From assembly GCA_963920705.1 (NCBI GenBank), contig CAWUCO010000207.1, forward strand, positions 1,674,001 to 1,738,000: DNA of 64,000 bases, in the 5' to 3' direction. The translations under genes and the position numbers were made by a program. The notes beneath the pieces were generated by a model that worked only from the letters and a program-made list of their open reading frames with translations, did no database searches and had not been told where the DNA came from. Each line of letters begins with the position of its first letter. The first letter of the stretch is position 1. The stretch is from Odiellus spinosus (lineage: Eukaryota; Arthropoda; Arachnida; Opiliones; Phalangiidae). Of this stretch, positions 36,619-48,828 are shown one piece after another.

Positions 36619-38205
36619 AAATTTCCCAAGTGCAGATCCGCAAATTTCCCAAGTGCAGATCCGCAAATTTTCCAAGTGCAGATCCGCAAATTTCCAAAGT
36701 GCAGATCCGCAAATTTCCCAAGTGCAGATCCGCAAATTTCCCAAGTGCAGATCCGCAAATTTCCCAAGTGCAGTTCCGCAAATTTCCCAAGTGCAGATCC
36801 ACAAATTTCCCAAGTGCAGATAAAGAAATTTTCCAAGTGCTGATCCACAAATTTTCTAAGTGCAGATCCACAAATTTCCCAAGTGAAGATCCGCAAATTT
36901 CCCAAGTGCAGATCCGCAAATTTCCCAAGTGCAGATCCGCAAATTTCCCAAGTGCAGATCCGCAAATTTCCCAAGTGCAGATCCACAAATTTCCCAAGTG
37001 CAGATCCACAAATTTCCCAAGTGCAGATCCACAATTTTCCCAATTGCAGATCCACAAATTTCCAAAGTTCAGATCCACAAATTTTCCAAGTGCAGATCCA
37101 GAAATTTCCCAAGTGCAGATGCGCAAATTTCCCAAGTGCAGATCCGCAATTTTCCCAAGTGCAGATCCGCAAATTTCCCAAGTGCAGATCCGCAAATTTC
37201 TCAAGTGCAGATCCGCAAATTTCCCAAGTGCAGATCCGCAAATTTCCCAAGTGCAGATCCAAAAATTTCCCAAGTGCAGATCCACAAATTTCCAAAGTGC
37301 AGATCCAGAAATTTCCCAAGTGCAGATCCACAAATTTCCCTTGTGCAGATCCAGAAATTTCCCAAGTGCAGATCCACAAATTTCCCAAGTGCAGATCCGC
37401 AAATTTCCCATGTACAGATCCGCAAATTTCCCAAGTGCAGATCCACAAATTTCTCAAGTACAGATACGCAAATTTCAAAAGTGCAGATCCACAAATTTCC
37501 CTAGTACAGATCCACAAATTTCCCAAGTGCAGATCCACAAATTTCCCAAGTGCAGATCCAGAAATTTCCCATGTGCAGATCCACCATTTTCCCAAGTGCA
37601 GATCCACAAATTTCCAAAGTGCAGATCCACAAATTTTCCAAGTGCAGATCCAGAAATTTCCCTAGTGCAGATCCAGAAATTTCCCAAGTGCAGATCCGCA
37701 AATTTCCCAAGTGCAGATCCGCAATTTTCCCAAGTGCAGATCCGCAAATTTCCCAAGTGCAGATCCGCAAATTTCCCAAGTGCAGATCCGCAAATTTCTC
37801 AAGTGCAGATCCGCAAATTTCCCAAGTGCAGATCCGCAAATTTCAAAAGTGCAGATCCGCAAATTTCCCAAGAGCAGATCCAGAAATTTCCCATGTGCAG
37901 ATCCACCATTTTCCCAAGTGCAGATCCACAAATTTCCAAAGTGCAGATCCACAAATTTTCCAAGTGCAGATCCAGAAATTTCCCTAGTGCAGATCCAGAA
38001 ATTTCCCAAGTGCAGATCCGCAAATTTCCCAAGTGCAGATCCGCAATTTTCCCAAGTGCAGATCCGCAAATTTCCCAAGTGCAGATCCACAAATATCCCA
38101 AGTGAAGATCCGCAAATTTCCCAAGTGCAGATCCGCAAATTTCCCAAGTGCAGATCCGCAAATTTCCCAAGTGCAGATCCACAAATTTCCCAAATGCAGA
38201 TCCAG
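36619..38205 (+). repeat. 1,587-bp tandem duplication, copy 2
   Basis: GATGCGC at 37,118, CCACCAT at 37,581 and 37,903. Homology runs a few tens of bases past the nominal end, to about 38,224. It carries the last CCCAATTGCAG monomer in the window (37,041). Confidence 0.85.
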
Positions 38206-39366
38206 AAATTTCCCAAGTGCAGATCCACAATTTTCCCAAGTGCAGATCCACAAATTTCCAAAGTGCAGATCCACAAATTTTCCAAGTGCAGATCCAGAAA
38301 TTTCCCTAGTGCAGATCCAGAAATTTCCCAAGTGCAGATCCGCAAATTTCCCAAGTCCAGATCCGCAATTTTCCCAAGTGCAGATCCACAAATTTCCCAA
38401 GTACAGATCCGCAAATTTCCCAAGTGCAGATCCGCAAATTTCTCAAGTGCAGATCCGCAAATTTCCCAAGTGCAGATCCGCAAATTTCCCAAGTGCAGAT
38501 CCGCAAATTTCCCTTGTGCAGATCCAGAAATTTCCCAAGTGCAGATCCACAAATTTCCCAAGTGCAGATCCGCAAATTTCCCATGTACAGATCCGCAAAT
38601 TTCCCAAGTGCAGATCCACAAATTTCTCAAGTACAGATACGCAAATTTCAAAAGTGCAGATCCACAAATTTCCCTAGTACAGATCCACAAATTTCCCAAG
38701 TGCAGATCCACAAATTTCCCAAGTGCAGATCCAGAAATTTCCCATGTGCAGATCCACCATTTTCCCAAGTGCAGATCCACAAATTTCCAAAGTGCAGATC
38801 CACAAATTTTCCAAGTGCAGATCCAGAAATTTCCCTAGTGCAGATCCAGAAATTTCCCAAGTGCAGATCCGCAAATTTCCCAAGTGCAGATCCGCAATTT
38901 TCCCAAGTGCAGATCCGCAAATTTCCCAAGTGCAGATCCGCAAATTTCCCAAGTGCAGATCCGCAAATTTCTCAAGTGCAGATCCGCAAATTTCCCAAGT
39001 GCAGATCCGCAAATTTCAAAAGTGCAGATCCGCAAATTTCCCAAGAGCAGATCCAGAAATTTCCCTAGTGCAGATCCAGAAATTTCCCAAGTGCAGATCC
39101 GCAAATTTCCCAAGTCCAGATCCGCAATTTTCCCAAGTGCAGATCCGCAAATTTCCCAAGTACAGATCCGCAAATTTCCCAAGTGCAGATCCGCAAATTT
39201 CTCAAGTGCAGATCCGCAAATTTCCCAAGTGCAGATCCGCAAATTTCCCAAGTGCAGATCCGCAAATTTCCCAAGTGCAGATCCACAAATTTCCCAAGTG
39301 CAGTTCCGCAAATTTCACAAGTGCAGATCCACAAATTTCCCAAGTGCAGATCCACAAATTTTCCAA
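38206..39366 (+). repeat. Right-domain segment between duplications
   Basis: Contains CCACCAT at 38,754 (37 monomers after 37,903), CCCTTGTGCAG near 38,511, GTACAGATACGC near 38,633 and CAAGAGCAG near 39,046. It is made of the same clusters in a shorter arrangement. I could not assign it to a single larger duplication. Confidence 0.65.
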
Positions 39367-41045
39367 GTGCTGATCCACAAATTTTCTAAGTGCAGATCCA
39401 CAAATTTCCCTAGTGCAGATCCAGAAATTTCCCAAGTGCAGATCCGCAAATTTCCCAAGTGCAGATCCGCAAATTTCCCAAGTGCAGATCCGCAAATTTC
39501 CCAAGTGCAGATCCGCAAATTTCCCAAGTGCAGATCCGCAAATTTCCCAAGTGCAGTTCCGCAAATTTCCCAAGTGCAGATCCACAAATTTCCCAAGTGC
39601 AGATCCAGAAATTTTCCAAGTGCTGATCCACAAATTTCCCAAGTGCAGATCCACAATTTTCCCAAGTGCAGATCCACAAATTTCAAAAGTGCAGATCCAG
39701 AAATTTCCCAAGTGCAGATCCACAATTTTCCCAAGTGCAGATCCACAAATTTCCAAAGTTCAGATCCACAAATTTTCCAAGTGCAGATCCAGAAATTTCC
39801 CAAGTGCAGATGCGCAAATTTCCCAAGTGCAGATCCGCAAATTTCCCAAGTGCAGATCCGCAAATTTCTCAAGTGCAGATCCGCAAATTTCCCAAGTGCA
39901 GATCCGCAAATTTCCCAAGTGCAGATCCGCAAATTTCCCTTGTGCAGATCCAGAAATTTCCCAAGTGCAGAACCACAAATTTCCCAAGTGCAGATCCGCA
40001 AATTTCCCATGTACAGATCCGCAAATTTCCCAAGTGCAGATAAACAAATTTCTCAAGTACAGATACGCAAATTTCAAAAGTGCAGATCCACAAATTTCCC
40101 TAGTACAGATCCACAAATTTCCCAAGTGCAGATCCACAAATTTCCCAAGTGCAGATCCAGAAATTTCCCATGTGCAGATCCACCATTTTCCCAAGTGCAG
40201 ATCCACAAATTTCCAAAGTGCAGATCCACAAATTTTCCAAGTGCAGATCCAGAAATTTCCCTAGTGCAGATCCAGAAATTTCCCAAGTGCAGATCCGCAA
40301 ATTTCCCAAGTGCAGATCCGCAATTTTCCCAAGTGCAGATCCGCAAATTTCCCAAGTGCAGATCCGCAAATTTCCCAAGTGCAGATCCGCAAATTTCTCA
40401 AGTGCAGATCCGCAAATTTCCCAAGTGCAGATCCGCAAATTTCAAAAGTGCAGATCCGCAAATTTCCCAAGAGCAGATCCAGAAATTTTCCAAGTGCAGA
40501 TCCACAAATTTTCTAAGTTCAGATCCACAAATATCCCAAGTGAAGATCCGCAAATTTCCCAAGTGCAGATCCGCAGATTTCCCAAGTGCAGATCCGCAAA
40601 TTTCCCAAGTGCAGATCCACAAATTTCCCAAATGCAGATCCAGAAATTTCCCAAGTGCAGATCCACAATTTTCCCAAGTGCAGATCCACAAATTTCCAAA
40701 GTGCAGATCCACAAATTTTCCAAGTGCAGATCCAGAAATTTCCCTAGTGCAGATCCAGAAATTTCCCAAGTGCAGATCCGCAAATTTCCCAAGTCCAGAT
40801 CCGCAATTTTCCCAAGTGCAGATCCGCAAATTTCCCAAGTACAGATCCGCAAATTTCTCAAGTGCAGATCCGCAAATTTCCCAAGTGCAGATCCGCAAAT
40901 TTCCCAAGTGCAGATCCGCAAATTTCCCAAGTGCAGATCCACAAATTTCCCAAGTGCAGATCCGCAAATTTCACAAGTGCAGATCCACAAATTTCCCAAA
41001 TGCAGATCCAGAAATTTCCCAAGTGCAGATCCACAAATTTTCCAA
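39367..41045 (+). repeat. 1,679-bp repeat, copy 1
   Basis: 73 monomers from one GTGCTGATCC anchor to the next. GATGCGC at 39,809 pairs with 41,488. The CCACCAT group (40,180) is 1,771 bp, not 1,679 bp, from its counterpart (41,951), so copy 2 has four extra monomers in between. Confidence 0.78.
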
Positions 41046-42793
41046 GTGCTGATCCACAAATTTTCTAAGTGCAGATCCACAAATTTCCCTAGTGCAGATC
41101 CAGAAATTTCCCAAGTGCAGATCCGCAAATTTCCCAAGTGCAGATCCGCAAATTTCCCAAGTGCAGATCCGCAAATTTCCCAAGTGCAGATCCGCAAATT
41201 TCCCAAGTGCAGAACCGCAAATTTCCCAAGTGCAGTTCCGCAAATTTCCCAAGTGCAGATCCACAAATTTCCCAAGTGCAGATCCAGAAATTTTCCAAGT
41301 GCTGATCCACAAATTTCCCAAGTGCAGATCCACAATTTTCCCAAGTGCAGATCCACAAATTTCAAAAGTGCAGATCCAGAAATTTCCCAAGTGCAGATCC
41401 ACAATTTTCCCAAGTGCAGATCCACAAATTTCCAAAGTTCAGATCCACAAATTTTCCAAGTGCAGATCCAGAAATTTCCCAAGTGCAGATGCGCAAATTT
41501 CCCAAGTGCAGATCCGCAATTTTCCCAAGTGCAGATCCGCAAATTTCCCAAGTGCAGATCCGCAAATTTCTCAAGTGCAGATCCGCAAATTTCCCAAGTG
41601 CAGATCCGCAAATTTCCCAAGTGCAGATCCAAAAATTTCAAAAGTGCAGATCCACAAATTTCCAAAGTGCAGATCCAGAAATTTCCCAAGTGCAGATCCA
41701 CAAATTTCCCTTGTGCAGATCCAGAAATTTCCCAAGTGCAGATCCACAAATTTCCCAAGTGCAGATCCGCAAATTTCCCATGTACAGATCCGCAAATTTC
41801 CCAAGTGCAGATCCACAAATTTCTCAAGTACAGATACGCAAATTTCAAAAGTGCAGATCCACAAATTTCCCTAGTACAGATCCACAAATTTCCCAAGTGC
41901 AGATCCACAAATTTCCCAAGTGCAGATCCAGAAATTTCCCATGTGCAGATCCACCATTTTCCCAAGTGCAGATCCACAAATTTCCAAAGTGCAGATCCAC
42001 AAATTTTCCAAGTGCAGATCCAGAAATTTCCCTAGTGCAGATCCAGAAATTTCCCAAGTGCAGATCCGCAAATTTCCCAAGTGCAGATCCGCAATTTTCC
42101 CAAGTGCAGATCCGCAAATTTCCCAAGTGCAGATCCGCAGATTTCCCAAGTGCAGATCCGCAAATTTCTCAAGTGCAGATCCGCAAATTTCCCAAGAGCA
42201 GATCCAGAAATTTTCCAAGTGCAGATCCACAAATTTTCTAAGTGCAGATCCACAAATATCCCAAGTGAAGATCCGCAAATTTCCCAAGTGCAGATCCGCA
42301 AATTTCCCAAGTGCAGATCCGCAAATTTCCCAAGTGCAGATCCACAAATTTCCCAAATGCAGATCCAGAAATTTCCCAAGTGCAGATCCACAATTTTCCC
42401 AAGTGCAGATCCACAATTTTCCCAAGTGCAGATCCACAAATTTCCAAAGTGCAGATCCACAAATTTTCCAAGTGCAGATCCAGAAATTTCCCTAGTGCAG
42501 ATCCAGAAATTTCCCAAGTGCAGATCCGCAAATTTCCCAAGTCCAGATCCGCAATTTTCCCAAGTGCAGATCCGCAAATTTCCCAAGTACAGATCCGCAA
42601 ATTTCCCAAGTGCAGATCCGCAAATTTCTCAAGTGCAGATCCGCAAATTTCCCAAGTGCAGATCCGCAAATTTCCCAAGTGCAGATCCGCAAATTTCCCA
42701 AGTGCAGATCCACAAATTTCCCAAGTGCAGTTCCGCAAATTTCACAAGTGCAGATCCACAAATTTCCCAAGTGCAGATCCACAAATTTTCCAA
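41046..42793 (+). repeat. 1,679-bp repeat, copy 2 (expanded)
   Basis: Anchor at 41,046, GATGCGC at 41,488, CCACCAT at 41,951. It ends where a similar context resumes without the TTTTCTAAG monomer (about 42,794). GATGCGC next appears at 43,141, 72 monomers on once the 3-bp deletion is allowed for, so a third, altered copy probably follows. Confidence 0.7.
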
Positions 42794-44596
42794 GTGCAGA
42801 TCCACAAATTTCCCTAGTGCAGATCCAGAAATTTCCCAAGTGCAGATCCGCAAATTTCCCAAGTGCAGATCCGCAAATTTCCCAAGTGCAGATCCGCAAA
42901 TTTCCCAAGTGCAGATCCGCAAATTTCCCAAGTGCAGATCCGCAAATTTCCCAAGTGCAGTTCCGCAAATTTCCCAAGTGCAGATCCAATTTCCCAAGTG
43001 CAGATCCAGAAATTTTCCAAGTGCTGATCCACAAATTTCCCAAGTGCAGATCCACAATTTTCCCAAGTGCAGATCCACAAATTTCCAAAGTTCAGATCCA
43101 CAAATTTTCCAAGTGCAGATCCAGAAATTTCCCAAGTGCAGATGCGCAAATTTCCCAAGTGCAGATCCGCAATTTTCCCAAGTGCAGATCCGCAAATTTC
43201 CCAAGTGCAGATCCGCAAATTTCTCAAGTGCAGATCCGCAAATTTCCCAAGTGCAGATCCGCAAATTTCCCAAGTGCAGATCCAAAAATTTCCCAAGTTC
43301 AGATCCACAAATTTCCAAAGTGCAGATCCAGAAATTTCCCAAGTGCAGATCCACAAATTTCCCTTGTGCAGATCCAGAAATTTCCCAAGTGCAGATCCAC
43401 AAATTTCCCAAGTGCAGATCCGCAAATTTCCCATGTACAGATCCGCAAATTTCCCAAGTGCAGATCCACAAATTTCTCAAGTACAGATACGCAAATTTCA
43501 AAAGTGCAGATCCACAAATTTCCCTAGTACAGATCCACAAATTTCCCAAGTGCAGATCCACAAATTTCCCAAGTGCAGATCCAGAAATTTCCCATGTGCA
43601 GATCCACCATTTTCCCAAGTGCAGATCCACAAATTTCCAAAGTGCAGATCCACAAATTGTCCAAGTGCAGATCCAGAAATTTCCCTAGTGCAGATCCAGA
43701 AATTTCCCAAGTGCAGATCCGCAAATTTCCCAAGTGCAGATCCGCAATTTTCCCAAGTGCAGATCCGCAAATTTCCCAAGTGCAGATCCGCAAATTTCTC
43801 AAGTGCAGATCCGCAAATTTCCCAAGTGCAGATCCGCAAATTTCCTAAGTGCAGATCCGCAAATTTCCCAAGAGCAGATCCAGAAATTTTCCAAGTGCAG
43901 ATCCACAAATTTTCTAAGTGCAGATCCACAAATATCCCAAGTGAAGATCCGCAAATTTCCCAAGTGTAGATCCGCAAATTTCCCAAGTGCAGATCCGCAA
44001 ATTTCCCAAGTGCAGATCCACAAATTTCCCAAATGCAGATCCAGAAATTTCCCAAGTGCAGATCCACAATTTTCCCAAGTGCAGATCCACAAATTTCCAA
44101 AGTGCAGATCCACAAATTTTCCAAGTGCAGATCCAGAAATTTCCCTAGTGCAGATCCAGAAATTTCCCGAGTGCAGATCCGCAAATTTCCCAAGTCCAGA
44201 TCCGCAATTTTCCCAAGTGCAGATCCGCAAATTTCCCAAGTGCAGATACGCAAATTTCCCAAGTGCAGATCCGCAAATTTCTCAAGTGCAGATCCGCAAA
44301 TTCCCCAAGTGCAGATCCGCAAATTTCCCAAGTGCAGATCCGCAAATTTCCCAAGTGCAGATCCACAAATTTCCCAAGTGCAGATCCGCAAATTTCTCAA
44401 GTGCAGATCCGCAAATTCCCCAAGTGCAGATCCACAAATTTCCCAAGTGCAGATCCACAAATTTTCCAAGTGCTGATCCACAAATTTTCTAAGTGCAGAT
44501 CCACAAATTTCCCTAGTGCAGATCCAGAAATTTCCCAAGTGCAGATCCGCAAATTTCCCAAGTGCAGATCCGCAAATTTCCCAAGATCAGATCCGC
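42794..44596 (+). repeat. Third 1.65-kb-type unit with 3-bp deletion
   Basis: GATGCGC at 43,141 and CCACCAT at 43,604 keep the order seen at 39.8 and 41.5 kb. It contains the 3-bp register break at 42,988. Private variants include ACAAATTGTCC near 43,656 and GCAAATTCCCC near 44,299. Confidence 0.68.
42981..42993 (+). other. Monomer register break, -3 bases
   Basis: GATCCAATTTCCC stands where GATCCACAAATTTCCC is expected, three bases short near 42,988. Anchor phase modulo 23 changes from 14 (41,046) to 11 (43,021) and stays 11 to 63,606. The corresponding monomer of the previous copy, near 41,255, is intact, so the loss is private. Confidence 0.92.
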
Positions 44597-46720
44597 AAAT
44601 TTCCCTAGTACAGATCCACAAATTTCCCAAGTGCAGATCCACAAATTTCCCAAGTGCAGATCCAGAAATTTCCCATGTGCAGATCCACCATTTTCAAAAG
44701 TGCAGATCCACAAATTTCCAAAGTGCAGATCCACAAATTTTCCAAGTGCAGATCCAGAAATTTCCCTAGTGCAGATCCAGAAATTTCCCAAGTGCAGATC
44801 CGCAAATTTCCCAAGTCCAGATCCGCAATTTTCCCAAGTGCAGATCCGCAAATTTCCCAAGTACAGATCCGCAAATTTCCCAAGTGCAGATCCGCAAATT
44901 TCTCAAGTGCAGATCCGCAAATTTCCCAAGTGCAGATCCGCAAATTTCCCAAGTGCAGATCCGCAAATTTCCCAAGTGCAGATCCACAAATTTCCCAAGT
45001 GCAGTTCCGCAAATTTCACAAGTGCAGATCCACAAATTTCCCAAGTGCAGATCCACAAATTTTCCAAGTGCAGATCCACAAATTTCCCTAGTGCAGATCC
45101 AGAAATTTCCCAAGTGAAGATCCGCAAATTTCCCAAGTGCAGATCCGCAAATTTCCCAAGTGCAGATCCGCCAATTTCCCAAGTGCAGATCCGCAAATTT
45201 CCCAAGTGCAGATCCGCAAATTTCCCAAGTGCAGTTCCGCAAATTTCCCAAGTGCAGATCCACAAATTTCCCAAGTGCAGATCCAGAAATTTTCCAAGTG
45301 CTGATCCACAAATTTCCCAAGTGCAGATCCACAATTTTCCCAAGTGCAGATCCACAAATTTCCAAAGTTCAGATCCACAAATTTTCCAAGTGCAGATCCA
45401 GAAATTTCCCAAGTGCAGATGCGCAAATTTCCCAAGTGCAGATCCGCAATTTTCCCAAGTGCAGATCCGCAAATTTCCCAAGTGCAGATCCGCAAATTTC
45501 TCAAGTGCAGATCCGCAAATTTCCCAAGTGCAGATCCGCAAATTTCCCAAGTGCAGATCCGCAAATTTCCCAAGTGCAGATCCAAAAATTTCCCAAGTTC
45601 AGATCCACAAATTTCCAAAGTGCAGATCCAGAAATTTCCCAAGTGCAGATCCACAAATTTCCCTTGTGCAGATCCAGAAATTTCCCAAGTGCAGATCCGC
45701 AAATTTCCCAAGTGCAGATCCGCAAATTTCCCAAGATCAGATCCGCAAATTTCCCAAGTGCAGATCCGCAAATTTCCCAAGTGCAGATCCGCAAATTTCC
45801 CAAGTGCAGTTCCGCAAAAATCCCAAGTGCAGATCCACAAATTTCCCAAGTGCAGATCCAGAAATTTTCCAAGTGCTGATCCACAAATTTCAAAAGTGCA
45901 GATCCACAATTTTCCCAAGTGCAGATCCACAAATTTCCAAAGTTCAGATCCACAAATTTTCCAAGTGCAGATCCGCAAATTTCCCATGTACAGATCCGCA
46001 AATTTCCCATGTACAGATCCGCAAATTTCCCAAGTGCAGATCCACAAATTTCTCAAGTACAGATACGCAAATTTCAAAAGTGCAGATCCACAAATTTCCC
46101 TAGTACAGATCCAGAAATTTCCCATGTGCAGATCCACCATTTTCCCAAGTGCAGATCCACAAATTTCCAAAGTGCAGATCCACAAATTTTCCAAGTGCAG
46201 ATCCAGAAATTTCCCTAGTGCAGATCCAGAAATTTCCCAAGTGCAGATCCGCAAATTTCCCAAGTGCAGATCCGCAAATTTCCCAAGTGCAGATCCGCAA
46301 ATTTCCCAAGTGCAGATCCGCAAATTTCTCAAGTGCAGATCCGCAAATTTCCCAAGTGCAGATCCGCAAATTTCCCAAGTGCAGATCCGCAAATTTCCCA
46401 AGAGCAGATCCAGAAATTTTCCAAGTGCAGATCCACAAATTTTCTAAGTGCAGATCCACAAATATCCCAAGTGAAGATCCGCAAATTTCCCAAGTGCAGA
46501 TCCGCAAATTTCCCAAGTGCAGATACGCAAATTTCCCAAGTGCAGATCCACAAATTTCCCAAATGCAGATCCAGAAATTTCCCATGTGCAGATCCACCAT
46601 TTTCCCAAGTGCAGATCCACAAATTTCCAAAGTGCAGATCCACAAATTTTCCAAGTGCAGATCCAGAAATTTCCCTAGTGCAGATCCAGAAATTTCCCAA
46701 GTGCAGATCCGCAAATTTCC
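44597..46720 (+). repeat. 4,232-bp-spaced duplication, copy 1
   Basis: CCACCAT at 44,685, GATGCGC at 45,418, the odd monomer TCCGCAAAAATCCC at 45,811, and CCACCAT at 46,134 and 46,594 all recur exactly 4,232 bp (184 monomers) later. Over one compared 1.3-kb stretch I saw a single difference (AAGTGAAGATCC near 45,118 against AAGTGCAGATCC). Confidence 0.88.
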
Positions 46721-47786
46721 CAAGTGCAGATCCGCAAATTTCCCAAGTGCAGATCCGCAAATTTCCCAAGTGCAGATCCGCAAATTTCTCAAGTGCAGAT
46801 CCGCAAATTTCCCAAGTGCAGATCCGCAAATTTCCCAAGTGCAGATCCGCAAATTTCCCAAGAGCAGATCCAGAAATTTTCCAAGTGCAGATCCACAAAT
46901 TTTCTAAGTGCAGATCCACAAATATCCCAAGTGAAGATCCGCAAATTTCCCAAGTGCAGATCCGCAAATTTCCCAAGTGCAGATCCGCAAATTTCCCAAG
47001 TGCAGATCCACAAATTTCCCAAATGCAGATCCAGAAATTTCCCAAGTGCAGATCCACAATTTTCCCAAGTGCAGATCCACAAATTTCCAAAGTGCAGATC
47101 CACAAATTTTCCAAGTGCAGATCCAGAAATTTCCCTAGTGCAGATCCAGAAATTTCCCAAATGCAGATCCAGAAATTTCCCATGTGCAGATCCACCATTT
47201 TCCCAAGTGCAGATCCACAAATTTCCAAAGTGCAGATCCACAAATTTTCCAAGTGCAGATCCAGAAATTTCCCTAGTGCAGATCCAGAAATTTCCCAAGT
47301 GCAGATCCGCAAATTTCCCAAGTGCAGATCCGCAAATTTCCCAAGTGCAGATCCGCAAATTTCCCAAGTGCAGATCCGCAAATTTCTCAAGTGCAGATCC
47401 GCAAATTTCCCAAGTGCAGATCCGCAAATTTCCCAAGTGCAGATCCGCAAATTTCCCAAGAGCAGATCCAGAAATTTTCCAAGTGCAGATCCACAAATTT
47501 TCTAAGTGCAGATCCACAAATATCCCAAGTGAAGATCCGCAAATTTCCCAAGTGCAGATCCGCAAATTTCCCAAGTGCAGATCCGCAAATTTCCCAAGTG
47601 CAGATCCACAAATTTCCCAAATGCAGATCCAGAAATTTCCCAAGTGCAGATCCACAATTTTCCCAAGTGCAGATCCACAAATTTCCAAAGTGCAGATCCA
47701 CAAATTTTCCAAGTGCAGATCCAGAAATTTCCCTAGTGCAGATCCAGAAATTTCCCAAGTGCAGATCCGCAAATTTCACAAGTCCA
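46134..47786 (+). repeat. Cluster of 20- and 26-monomer right-type blocks
   Basis: CCACCAT groups at 46,134, 46,594 and 47,192, spaced 460 and 598 bp. Each is followed by CAAGAGCAG, TTTTCTAAG and AAATATCCCAAGTGAAG, so the same 0.5-kb module is repeated with small length changes. The first two lie inside the 4,232-bp duplication. Confidence 0.78.
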
Positions 47787-47827
47787 GATCCGCAATTTTC
47801 CCAAGTGCAGATCCGCAAATTTCCCAA
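47387..47827 (+). repeat. E block, copy 1
   Basis: A module ending with TTTCACAAGTCC (CACAAGTCC at 47,777), preceded by CAAGAGCAG and AAATATCCCAAGTGAAG. This 441-bp stretch recurs at three later places in the window. Confidence 0.8.
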
Positions 47828-48828
47828 GTGCAGATCCGCAAATTTCTCAAGTGCAGATCCGCAAATTTCTCAAGTGCAGATCCGCAAATTTACCAAGTGC
47901 AGATCCTCAAATTTCCCAAGTGCAGATCCGCAAATTTCCCAAGTGCAGATCCACAAATTTCCCAAGTGCAGTTCCGCAAATTTCACAAGTGCAGATCCAC
48001 AAATTTCCCAAGTGCAGATCCACAAATTTTCCAAGTGCTGATCCACAAATTTTCTAAGTGCAGATCCACAAATTTCCCTAGTGCAGATCCAGAAATTTCC
48101 CAAGTGCAGATCCGCAAATTTCCCAAGTTCAGATCCGCAAATTTCCCAAGTGCAGATCCGCAAATTTCCCAAGTGCAGATCCGCAAATTTCCCAAGTGCA
48201 GATCCGCAAATTTCCCAAGTGCAGTTCCGCAAATTTTCCAAGTGCAGATCCACAAATTTCCCAAGTGCAGATCCAGAAATTTTCCAAGTGCTGATCCACA
48301 AATTTCCCAAGTGCAGATCCACAATTTTCCCAAGTGCAGATCCACAAATTTCCAAAGTTCAGATCCACAAATTTTCCAAGTGCAGATCCAGAAATTTCTC
48401 AAGTGCAGATGCGCAAATTTCCCAAGTGCAGATCCGCAATTTTCCCAAGTGCAGATCCGCAAATTTCCGAAGTGCAGATCCGCAAATTTCTCAAGTGCAG
48501 ATCCGCAAATTTCCCAAGTGCAGATCCGCAAATTTCCCAAGTGCAGATCCGCAAATTTCCCAAGTGCAGATCCGCAAATTTCCCAAGTGCAGATCCAAAA
48601 ATTTCCCAAGTGCAGATCCACAAATTTCCAAAGTGCAGATCCAGAAATTTCCCAAGTGCAGATCCACAAATTTCCCTTGTGCAGATCCAGAAATTTCCCA
48701 AGTGCAGATCCACAAATTTCCCAAGTGCAGATCCGCAAATTTCCCATGTACAGATCCGCAAATTTCCCAAGTGCAGATCCACAAATTTCTCAAGTACAGA
48801 TACGCAAATTTCAAAAGTGCAGATCCAC
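47828..48828 (+). repeat. Right-domain segment with GATGCGC at 48,408
   Basis: Follows E block copy 1. It has AAGTTCAG near 48,126 and 48,358, GATGCGC at 48,408, CCGAAGTGCAG near 48,468, CCCTTGTG near 48,672 and GTACAGATACGC near 48,793. It resembles 55,900-56,770, which follows E block copy 2 in the same order. Confidence 0.7.

Larger units (their letters stand above)
28441..37060 (+). repeat. Transition zone between left and right variant families
   Basis: TTTAACAAG is gone but the left-domain CCCAATTGCAG variant persists, last seen at 37,041. Right-domain variants begin here: GATGCGC at 28,722, GTACAG near 28,989 and CCACCAT at 29,162. The zone includes the 1-bp register break near 29,536 and tandem duplications of 1,012 and 1,311 bp. 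The boundaries are where marker variants start and stop, not sharp breaks. Confidence 0.75.
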
